DNA of 64,000 bases from Hormiphora californensis (taxonomy: Eukaryota > Ctenophora > Tentaculata > Cydippida > Pleurobrachiidae). A program made the translations under genes and the position numbers. The stretch lies in assembly GCA_020137815.1 (NCBI GenBank), contig CM035359.1, forward strand, positions 5,652,679-5,716,678, written 5' to 3'. Positions 34,940 through 46,900 of this stretch are shown piece by piece (the first letter of the stretch is position 1; each line of letters opens with the position of its first letter). The notes beneath the pieces are model-generated. The model was not told where the DNA came from. It was given only the letters and a program-made list of their open reading frames with translations, and did no database searches.

Positions 34940-37900
34940 CTGATTTTAAGAGATAAAGATGTAGGACGAGAAACCTGATTTTAAGAGATAAAGATGATGA
35001 GGGTACCAACTTTTTCCTTGCAGCAGGCGCCGGAATATAATAATAATAATAATAATATTAAGTTTTGTATACCGCCACAGACACGACAGGGCCAGATAAG
35101 TAAAACTGTACCTGACACTGACGAGCTTCAGAGCGGTATACCTAACGCAAAAAAGATCCTTATATTCTTACACACTTTGGAAAAACTCACTCCTAATTGT
35201 AGATATACTAAAAAGATAACTGGTCACATAACTTTCAAAAAACTGATGAGATGGAAAAAATACAGACTTTATTAAATAAAGGGAACAAAGCCAACAACCC
35301 ACACTTATCAGCAGCTCAACAATACTGATAAAAAGCCCTAAGTGAAAGTGGTGAGCACACCTAAAGACCGCCTACTGACAGATGGGGAGTCCGGTGATCA
35401 ACTCAGACGCCACACCGGGAGTCTTCAGGGGTAGGAGCTGGGAACGCTTCAAGGAAAAGTCTGGTTTTCAACTTAGATTTGAACAACTCAATGGGGTGTA
35501 CAGATCTCAGGTCCAAAGGCAAGGAGTTCCAAACTGTCGGTAGAAACACCGAAACCCTCCTCCTCCTCAGTTTAGAGTTTGCATTAACGCTCGAGAGTTT
35601 AGGATATTTCAGTTTGTAGAAGTCAACTACTGAATTCGCCCTCGTTGGTCTCATACCCAGAATATCATCATCCCTAGGGACCAGTTCCTGTAAATACTCC
35701 GGAGCTGTTCCACGTACAATTTTGTACGCTAACAGGCAGGCCTTGAAGGTTAGTCTCTGCTGTATTGGGAGGATATGAGCTTCCTTGAAATACTCATCAT
35801 AGCTATCCTGATGTCCTCGTAAGTTATAGATGAACCGTACACAGGAGTTCAGAACCTTTTGAAGGTTGTTCAGAATCCGTTTAGGGAGTCCAAAGTACAG
35901 GATATTACAGTAGTCTATCTTTGATATGACTAATTGCTTCACAAGAAGAATCCGTGTGCTATTATCTAAACACTTATTGAGTTGCCATAGGTTCTTGAGT
36001 TGCAATCCACATTGTTTCTTAACATTGTTCACCTGCCTCTCCAGGGTGAGATGCTCATCCAGAAGTATTCCTAGAGTCTTCCCTGTGCTACCTTTGCATT
36101 CCATCGGCTGCAGCACTGTACCTCCAAACCTGATTTCCGGATCGAATACCAGCTTCTCAAGAGAGCTTGATTTTCCAAGAAGAACAAACTCAGTCTTACT
36201 CTCATTACATTTGAGCCAATGTTGCACCATCCAGTCCTTAATGGAAGCGAGGCACTCCTCGATACTATTCTTCGTACCTTTCCACCCTTCACTATCCGTT
36301 GGGACAAGTCCAACGTACAATTGGGAATCATCTGCATACAGCTTTATCATCAGACCATACGGTCTAGCAATATCCTGTAGCTCCTCTATGTACAACAGAA
36401 ACAGTACAGGACCCAACAAAGATCCCTGTGGTACTCCACATATGAGAGCGATGACCTCCGAGAGTTCACCATGAACATTCACTCTGTAACTCCTGGAACT
36501 CAAATAACTCTTAAACCACCCAAGTGCACTTCCCTTCACTCCAAACCTCACCTCCAGCACCTCCATCAGCTTCTCATGATCTACAGTATCGAAAGCTGCG
36601 CTCATGTCCAAGAGCATGAGTGCCGCCACTTTCCCAGAATCAAGTTCTCTCAGCAAGTCATCAAACATTCCAGCCAGAAGAGTCTCGCAGCTGTGACCAG
36701 TACGGTAGCCCGACTGATTGGCATTCAGTAAGTCATTCTTCTGTAGATAGTCATTCATTTGATTCAATACCACCTTTTCCAAGACTTTTGAAACAAATGC
36801 AATGTTTGACACAGGGCGATAGTTGGCAAGAAGATCTCTATCTCCATTCGGATTCTTTATCGTTGGCATGACAACTGCTCTCTGCAGGGGCTCAGGTACT
36901 GAAGCTCTGCACAGTGACTTGTTAATGATAGTCGTTAAAGCAGGAGCCAACTCCTCTAGACAATCCTTCACCAGCCACGTTGGAACTGGATCTAGATCAC
37001 ACGACTTAGATGACATCTGCTTCACAATGTGAACAAGATCTTTCTGCGAGATCTCTCAAACTGACTCAGTTCACAGTCAGGCCTCGATGAACCACCACTT
37101 CCAGTTCCTCTTACATCTTCACCACTCACACCTCCTCTTCTAGTTCCTCTTACATCTTCACCACCCACCCCACTTCCTGTTCCACTTACATCTTCACTAC
37201 TCCCACTTCCGGTTCCACTTACATCTTCATCATTCACACCTCCACTTCCAGTTCCACTTACACCTTCACCACTCACACTGCCACTTCCAGTTCCACTTAC
37301 ATCTTCTCTTCCTAAACCTTCCTCCTTACCACTACATCCAGCCCCAGCCTCTTGCTCTTCGAGTACAGCTGATCGTATCCTATCAATCTTTCCAGAGAAA
37401 AACTGTGCAAAGTTATCAGCAAGCTTCTTGTCAGATAGTCCACTCGGTAGTAGTGTCTCTTTCTTTCCAAGGAGTCGACTTAGCATTTTCTGAAGTCCAG
37501 CAGGATCATCCTTCACATCCTCCAGCTTCCTCTTTACATAATCCATTCTTGCTTCTTTGTCAATCCTCTCAAACTGTCTTTGGAGTTCCCTGTACCGTGC
37601 TTTCGTTAGCCCTGTTTTATTCTTCTCCCACGCTCTCTCCGCTTTCCTTCTCTCCCGCAGGGTGTCTCGAACATCCTGTCTCTCTCTCCAGGGCCTGAAG
37701 TTCTTCACCGATTTTCTCCTTTTAGTCGGGACAAATCTCTCTACAGCCTCCTTCAAAGCCCGATCATACAGATACAAAGCCTCTTCTGGTGTCACGTCAT
37801 CTGGAATTTCCAAACACAGATCCCTCAGCCCATTCCGGAAGACCTCTACATCCACAGCCTTAAAATCATGGTAGACACTCATCCTCTCCCGGGAAACATA

Positions 37901-40900
37901 TCTTCCTTCAGAAGCTAACTTTACCTCCGCCAATACCAGATAGTGATCCGACATCGTGCCATCTGGAAATATCCTCAGGTTCCCCAACTTACTGGCCATG
38001 CCACGCTGACAGATAATCAAATCCAGAGTTCCTCCTCGAAGATGGGTAGGCAATAGCGGCACATTTTGAACAAAGTCAAACGAGTCCAGAAGGTTGAGGA
38101 GTTTCTTCGCGTAGAAGTTACTGGAGTCTTGTACTTGAAAATTAAAATCGCCCATAATCAGTGGACTTCCAGTTTTCATCAGAAGGTCAGAGAGGTAGTC
38201 ATTGAACTCATCAAGAAAGTTAGCCTCAGTAAACCTTGCTTTACCGTTGTAAGGTGGCCTGTAAACATTGCACAGTCGCACCAGATCATCCTCTCCACCA
38301 ACCAACACTTCCTGGACTTGGAAGGTCTTAAACTTATACTTCACCGGTGCCAACTTCACCATCACTCCATCTCGATAAAGTACTCCAATTCCTCCGCCAG
38401 ACCTCTCATTCCTCGGGCTCGAGTAAATGTTCCAACCATTCTCCTTAATCTCCTGTATCTTCGCAGTGTCTGTTAACTTCAGGTAAGTTTCTTGGACAAG
38501 ACACACATCGCATGCCTTCTCTTCCAGGTGGGTGAGCACTCCAGCAGTCTTATTCATAAGAGAATGAACATTTAGTGTCCCAATCCTCCAAGTCTCCTTC
38601 TCTTCAGCTCCTCCATGGCCCTCGTCCGATAACCGTTTTTTGCCTCTTTCTTCACTCCACTTGTTTTCTCCATAAGCTTTGTTCGCTCATTAATGTAGAA
38701 TGGACACAGAGTACTGGATGCAAGATGTGACCTAGCATGTCTCCTGTCCTCTCTGCCATTACTCTTCTGACAGTTAACACAGTTCATCTTCCCTGTATCA
38801 TTCCTCCTCTTGTGACCACAACTCCGAGTCTCATGATCTCCAGCACAGAAAGCACACACCGCAGCTCCATCCTTCTTTGTACATCTGATTGATCCTGCTA
38901 CATGTCCAAACTCCTGACAGTGAAAACACTGTACCACATGATACCTGTCCCTGACTGAATACTGTCTCAGCTTCAGGAATACCTTGTCTCCTCTCTGGGC
39001 GATTAAATTCCTTATTTCTGGAGTTACCTGGAGAACTGCAAACCTTCCAGCAGGATTCATATGAACCACTTTCACCTTGGCACCCTGATCCACCAGCTTC
39101 TTGATTTCCTCATTCTTTCCACTAGTTATCTCCGAGATTAACGTCTCCTTGTCAAGCAAGTCCTGCCCAAGATCACCAATTGAAATTCTCGGGTCAAGAA
39201 GCGATTTCGTCTCTGTGACCATCTGAACCTCCTGACCAAGTGCTGGTGGTAAAACATTATTGGCTTCCTTCAGTTGGTCCTCATTCTGGAACGACAGCCG
39301 CACACTACCTTTGTTAACTACCGCGTTCAACACAGGAACTCCCTTCAAAGCTTTCTCCACTTGGGGTTTTACAACTTCCGTCCACTGCGTCTTTGGACAG
39401 ACCGGGGCCGTACCTTCAGCATCACAGTTATCCAATCTTATGTCAACATACCTCCTCACAGGCGCAACCGGACCTTTGTCTTCTACAACCTCCTCCTTTC
39501 TTCCATGCAGCTCACTCACCTTGTCTTCCACCTTCTGCTCAACCACCGCAAGTAATTCCATCTTCAGACTCTCAAAACTTTCCTTCAGTACATCCGCTAC
39601 ACTCCCCACCAGGGACGTGTCCAATACGGAACTAACACCACTATCAAATCTCACCCTCGGGTTGTCTGGAATCAAGGAATAAGCAGCACAGAGAAGTTCC
39701 CAGGCATTGTCTTTGTTGAACGAAGGAGCATCCCCACCTACCCGAAGACGATCTAAGACATGCTCACCACTACACCTATTATAAGTCAGAGCTTTAAGAG
39801 CTCTATCAAACTCATCTTTACTCGTTATCGTTACGTCATTAATACTCATAGTGTGCATCCTAAAACACCTGGCTCACACTCCTGGACAGAGATTAATACT
39901 ATCCCCAAAACTCAAATAACGTTCACAAAAAGCCCAAGTGAAAGAGATTTGCGTTACTCAAAGATATCGGAGAATAGAAAATTAACTCTGACACGGATCG
40001 AATCGATTATAAGCGGAACACTCAAATTAATTTGTTTAAGGGTACGCTAACCAAAAATTTTTTTCGAGTGCAGGGAAATCTCTCACCGTAGGGTTGTAGG
40101 CCATACCAAGGAGACCTCAAATATGCAATTTTAGCCCTTAAGTCGAATTCATATTTTTGCTACAGCTGTTTAAAAAATGTCCTGTAAAAACGTTTTTGGC
40201 ATCTCAAAAAAAATTTTTAAAGATAGGAGCATGAAAATTTGGGGATTTGAAGAGGACATGAAGGTGAATAACCACAAAAATTTTTTTTTGCAATCCGAGC
40301 TGATTTCCGGTCCTGAGATGGATTTCTTTTTTTCCACTTTAACGCCCTATTTGGCAAAGTTCCGAAAATATGTGAAAGCTGTAAATTGGTGAAAAGTTGC
40401 GTCTAACGATTATCTAAGTGGCCATAAATTTTGGGCGTGTCCTTATTTGAGATAAGCTGTATAGAGATTTTTTTGTGAAAGCCGTCATTTCAGAAATAAA
40501 TAAATTCCCTGTATCTCAAAAACGGCTGATCGTAGAGACCTGAGACTATGCTTAAACGATTCAGAAGGTCCAATTTTGGGGGGGTCTTCTGAGAGACATT
40601 TTGCTCCTACTTCAACCGTTTTTGCTGTAATTGCGAAAAACAAATTCTATGAAAAGGGCAAAAGCTAAACTCCAATATCCTGTAATTAGGGAATTTTGGC
40701 TAAGAAAGGACCGAAACTATGGAAAAATGTGTAACAAGCTAATTCCTTCACTATTTGGTCCATAAGGGTCGCTATAATCACCAAAAACGAAATCACAAAA
40801 AATCCACGATGGCGAAGATGGGTTTTTGTTTTTCGCAATTACAGCAAAAACGGTTGAAGTAGGAGCAAAATGTCTCTCAGAAGACCCCCCCAAAATCGGA

Positions 40901-43900
40901 CCTTCTGAATCGTTTAAGCATAGTCTCAGGTCTCTACGATCAGCCGTTTTTGAGATACAGGGAATTTATTTATTTCTGAAATGACGGCTTTCACAAGAAA
41001 AACTCTGTACAGCTTATCTCAAATAAGGACACACCCAAAATTTATGGCCACTTAGATAATCGTTAGACGCAACTTTTCACCAATTTACAGCTTTCACATG
41101 TTTTCGGAACTTTGCCAAATAGGGCGTTAAAGTGGAAAAAAAGAAATCCAGCTCAGGACCGGAAATCAGCTCGGATTGCTAAAAATTTTTTTGTGGTTAT
41201 TCACCTTCATGTCCTCTTCAAATCCCCAAATTTTTATGATCCTATCTTTAAAAATGTATTTTTAAGATGCCAAAAACTTATTTTCAGTTCATTTTTCAAG
41301 CAGCTGTAGCAAAAATATGAATTCGACTTGAGAGCTCAAATTGCATATTTGAGGTCTCCTTGGCATGGCCTACAACCCTACGGTGAGAGATTTCCCTGCA
41401 CTCGAAAAAAATTTTTGGTTAGCGTACCCTTAAAGTAGTGTTGAAAAGTTTGAAACATTGAATTTAAAGCATACAATTATTTCATTTTGTCCCAACACCA
41501 AAATCGACCACTACCTTTTTCCTAGGGGCAATTCGTCCCGTTATTGAATCCTTCTCATACTTGAAGTGGTGCACAAAGATACCAGTGTCAGGATCCCGTG
41601 TAACAACGTACAGGATCGGGGTATCGTTTCCTGCTGGGGCGGGGGGTATTAGAAGGGGTATTAGCGGGAGGGGGTATTAGCGGGGGTATTAGAAGGGGGG
41701 GGGGGTTACTGGTCCCTGAGTATTGAGTAGCTATATATCTCTGATACTAAGATCTACTAGGGCTAATATGTATTGAGAAGCAGTACTAGATACCATCTAG
41801 TAATCTAATGATAATGCCACATACCATTTTCCTTGACATGATCAGGGGGAGGGTTGATGAGGCAGATGATTGTGCTCCCTTCAACCACCAAGTACCGCAT
41901 ACTGAAACATGAAGGGTTCTTAGCAGGAACCGGCCGACACAAGTGAACAACCAATCAGAACTCGTTATTTAGGTCACGTGAATGGTTATCAGCCAATCAG
42001 GGACCAGTATTTCCTGATTCGGTCGGTTCCTGGTTCTTAGTTTTACTGGTTAGAATTACAACAGCTGCAGGTAGCTGGGATGCTCTAGTTTCTCTCTCCC
42101 TCCCTCTAGTCTCCCGGTTTCTTATTTTTCATAAGTCCCTCCCAGTCCCCAATCTCTGCCTTAGTCTCACCCCAGTCTCTCCCGAGTCCCGACCTCCCAC
42201 AATCTCTCTAGATCTTTCTTTCAATCTCTCTAGATCTTTCTCTCAATCTCTCCCGACCTCCCACAATCTCTCTAGATCTTTCTCTCTCCCAATCTCTGCC
42301 CCTTAGTCTCATTCTCACCAGTCTCTCTCTCCCAGTCCCCAATTTCTCCCAGTCCCCCCAATCTCTGCCTTAGTCCTTCTCCCAATCTCCCTCCCCGATC
42401 TCTTCCTTAGTCTCACCTAGCTTCTTGGTGGGGATACTGTCTCCTCCAAATTCTAATCAGATCCCGCTCACAAAGGGACGAGTTGAGGTCAGAGTGGTAG
42501 GTGAGCTTCTTGGACAAAAACATCGCTCGATCTTCAACCCTCTGAGGAGAATTATACACCCTACAACCCTCCTTTACAAAATTTGCGGGGAGCGGCGAGA
42601 AAGGGTCGAGCAAAGGAAAATTGAACTAACTAGATAGCAGATTTGTACAATCTGATGTGTACCACACACTAAATTTCTGATGAGTAAAAATTATGAAAAC
42701 AGAACCATCACGAATAAAATACACAAAAAGTATTTTACCTTGGATATAGGACTATCGTTTTTGTCGCCCTTCAGAATTTTCTTCCGAGTGTCGTGGTTGT
42801 AGGAGCTGGTGTTGGTCATCGCTAGCTCGTACACCTGTATCAATGAGTTACTAGTCAATAGTGAGTTACTGAGAGGTAACCATGGTAACATACAGGAGTG
42901 AATTGTAACCATGGTTACCATGGTAACAGCTTATTCCTGTATACCTGTAGACACCTAAACAGGCACTTTTCCTCTTCGTATAGGTCAGGATATGAGAGGC
43001 ACCAGGTATTCAAACAGCGGAATGCAGCACCGATCATCGTATGGAGATCTTCACTGTGCTAAAATAATGACAGGATTAGGAATCAATGGTGTCTGTCGAT
43101 CTGCCCGTCTGTATGTGTGAATTGTGTTTGTGTGATTTGTGTGAATTGTGTGAACTATCTTCATGTGTTTGTGTATCTGTCTCTATGTGTCTGTGTGTCA
43201 CTACCTTTGTTGTTGGTTTATTGCAGCAGATCTCAATGTAATCACATAGAAGCAGGATCGTTCTCTCGTAGCCGCCTTTTAGTTCTGATAGTGAATGCGA
43301 GGGAGAAAAGTGATAAAGTAAAGAGAACCGATAAATAGGAGAAGTATTAAATGAGCCTTGAAATATAACTCAAAGTGATAGGATTCCTTACTGTTATTGT
43401 AGGGGAAGATGTTTGCTAATCCACACAAAATACCAAACGGGGTATACCTATGAAAAGCAGTTAGTAAAAAAAAGTGAAAACCTGAAATAAGGATGAGTGA
43501 GTGGTTTATTATATATCATTAATTGATGTATCTGGAGGTCTTTCTCACCAGAATTTGACATCATTTTGGCAGGTTTGGTGGAGAATATCGCAAATCCGTT
43601 TTATCATTTCAATCCACAGCCCGTAAACGTTGATCTCACTCTCCTCCACGTCACCGAGGGAGAGAGAGTTGTTACTGGTGGCCTTGTTCATGTTGCTATC
43701 CATGGTGCTACCCGTGGTAAACTTCATTGTGGGAGAATGGGGATCCTCGACTGGGAGGGAGAGATGTTGTTATGGGGATCCTCGACTGGGTGGGAGAGGG
43801 GAGAGAGGGTTGCCGGTTCAGGTCATGGCATCTGTGAGTCTGGGTGAGTCGTCCCATTGTATTTACGAATGGTAAGTACTGAAGTATGAACGGAATCGTA

Positions 43901-46900
43901 TTACTTACCGGATATTTTAGGATCATATCTCTTGTCCAGAAGTAGAATATACAGTGCCTTCATTATCTGACTTTTGTTCTGCAGATCCTCTTCCTTTGAG
44001 GAGATTTTCAAGGCGTCCATCAGAATCTCACTGTGGGAAAACAGTCATAATAATAGGGAGGGGGGTCATAATAATGGCGGGGGGAGATTGCCCGTAGACT
44101 GCCGTGTGAGGAATGATCAATACATGGTCGCCAGCACCGCGCTAATAGATCACAATATAACTTACACACATTTGCCCCACAGTTCCCCCATGTATTTGAG
44201 TTTCCTGCGTCCCCGGTGGAGCTCACTATCCCGACCAGTATCCTCTAGCGGTATGGATGGGTATCGGAGAGGTAGACAGAGAACAGATGACATTATCTCT
44301 ATCGCGTCCTTTCTTCTCTCCCATGTTGATGACCTGTATAGTGATTTATAATAATGTAAAAATGAAAGGTGCTTTTTACAAGTCCGGTCCGGACCCGGCC
44401 TAAAGACAGATAATAATATTTCACCCTGTTTGGACACCTACCCGGCCGATAGGATCAACTCAATCATAATGATGTAGCTCGCAACTAGAGCATTGATTCC
44501 GGGAAGATCAACCTTGAATAACGATCCACTTTGTTGAAGGATCTTGATCAATATCTCCTCCTTCGCGGCCTATAATACAGTACAGTTGTTAGCCCTCAAA
44601 CAATATCTAATTTAGATTTTAGGAAAGCAAACGCCGATAGGGCACGGTCTATCGACTGTCATCAACTGTGCATCACCTTGTGTTCTTTATCATGCAGTTG
44701 GGATTTCCCACATTCCAGACCCTCACTTAGTCGCAACACAAACTGGTTCATATACAACTCCTCGAAGAGCACATCGTTCCGACTGTGTGTGAAGATGTAG
44801 ATAAGGGTTCCAAGAGCCTCTGCACTGGCTGGGAGGGAATGGAGTGTTAGCTGGGGAAGATATCCTACTTTTTTATTGGTCAGCCCAACAAAATGTTGAC
44901 TAAATCTGCTCAAATATGTTTTGCAGGCTGAGAATATTTGTTGTCCCGTGTGACGTATCTTCAACACTTTACCTTTGTAAAAGTCTTGCTTGTAATCCAT
45001 TTTACCGATAATTGCAGTGCTATCGAACAACCAATCACCAACCAGCCTTAACACACTGAAATTTACAAATCTTAGTAAAACTGCTGTTGTCACACACACA
45101 CAGCAGCTCTTGTTCCAAACAAGCAGCTCCACATCCTAATCTATATGCAGATGTTATCACACATTGTACCATTCATGCATACCGCTGTTTTTGAACGGTA
45201 CGAACAAGTGAAAGCACACCATAGCAGACTCTTGTTACGTTTTAACCCTCCTTTACGGAGCGAGATGAGGTTCAAACAAACAGACCCACATTCCAACCAC
45301 AACAGTACACAACAATCAGTTCCACACAGTTGAAACTTGCCTGTTGCCCGATGGGATCATCTTGAGATCATGGAGAATCTCCCTCTGTGGTCGAGAATCA
45401 ATGGTAGAGGGTGCCGAATGGGTGGCTGACCTATACCCTGCATCGTATATCGACCTCCTCGGGCTTTTGTATTGGTTCTAAAAACAGAAAATCGTTCGGA
45501 ATTGTTGTGTGATATGATGAACAGACGGTGTTTTGTGGAATGTTTTGTCATTCACTGGTTAAAAAGGGCGTGGAATGTTTTGTCACTCACCGTTGTCATG
45601 GTTAAAAGGGCGTGGAATGTTTTGTCACTCACCGTTGTCATGGTTAAAAGGGCGTGGAATGTTTTGTCACTCACCGTTGTCAGGGTTAAAAGAGCGTGGA
45701 ATGTTTTGTCACTCACCGTTGTCATGGTTAAAAGGGCGTGGAATGTTTTGTCACTCACCGTTGTCATGGTTAAAAGGGCGTGGAATGTTTTGTCACTCAC
45801 CGTTGTCATGGTTAAAAGGGCGTGGAATGTTTTGTCACTTACCGTTGTCATGGTTAAAAGGGCGTGGAATGTTTTGTCACTCACCGTTGTCATGGTTAAA
45901 AGGGCGTGGAATGTTTTGTCAGGACTGTCGGGACGTGCTCCGTCATAATCCATACTGTTTGGAAGTCCGACACTGAGCATCGCATTCACCATACACCGTA
46001 TACCTGCACATTAGAGAGTAAGAAAAGAAGAGTAGAAGCGAATAAAAAAGAGAGAAGCTGAAATGTTAGATACATGTATTGCACGATAGTCTTAACTCCA
46101 TGCATGGGTAATCTACAGCTGGGGCACAATATTCGCTATATACACATACCTTGCATCATAAGCAAGCAGACGCGAGGATACAACGCCCGAGCTTTTACAT
46201 GTCTGAAGGGGATGGATATATTTGTAGTTTAATATTCACATAAGATCAAGCAATTGTTCAAATTCAGGCTTTAATTTGCATGGTATGCAGGGCGTGACGG
46301 ATAGTTGTTGATTATAGGCGAACAAAATTATGCGACTGCTAGCTGTGACTCCATGACTTACGAGAATTCCCTAACTTCTCGTGACCGTTTCCGGTGATCA
46401 CCCCTGTCCTCTTTTCTCTGGGATTGAATCTTGGTATCTGTGCTCATTAAACTAGCGGGATTACCTGGAAATATATCACATGTAGCAGGGACACGGGGGA
46501 CAAAATGTGGGACAACTTATAATGCCATGATTTCATCATATTTTGTGTTTTATCAAACTTCAAACCCAGCAAAAGCTGACAAATTACTTACCTAAGAGGA
46601 CAATGAACCGGAACCAGCAGCACTTGAGATTGGGATCGTGCATCATTGAAATTATCTGAATAATTGATTTCTGTGTAACCATTAGTAACCACGCGTGGTA
46701 ACCCTTAGTAACCACTAGTAACCATGTGTGGTAACCCTTAGTAACCACTAGTAACCATGTGTGGTAACCCTTAGTAACCACTAACCACTAGTAACCATGT
46801 GTGGTAATCCTTAGTAACCACTAGCGGCACTAGCAACCATGCGTGTCGTAACCCTTAGTCACCAGTAACTACTATCACTGATGCAGAACAATCGGTAACA

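Larger units (their letters stand above)
35240..40035 (-). mobile_element. Near-complete CR1/L2-type non-LTR retrotransposon
   Basis: Three frames lie in order on the minus strand: ORF1 with zinc knuckles (38572-39858), endonuclease (37022-38557) and reverse transcriptase (35403-37025). The 3' UTR ends near AATAAAGTCTG at about 35267. The 5' UTR reaches about 40035, where the TTAA-flanked palindrome begins. It lies in RALGAPB intron 27 in the sense orientation of the host gene. Boundaries are approximate; target duplications were not identified. One single-base frameshift splits ORF2, so this copy is probably inactive but young. Confidence 0.85.

Noticed and set aside
35926-36474. Plus-strand 182-codon frame and others between 36470 and 39700
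   Set aside because: They are antisense shadows of the retrotransposon ORFs.
44662-45132. Single 156-codon frame read as one exon
   Set aside because: The frame is open through a 144-bp intron by chance. Family match and splice sites give two exons (44677-44828 and 44973-45055) instead.
45472-45948. Plus-strand 158- and 133-codon repeat proteins
   Set aside because: The 42-bp unit has no stop in several frames. The gene sense is the minus strand, shown by exons on both sides.
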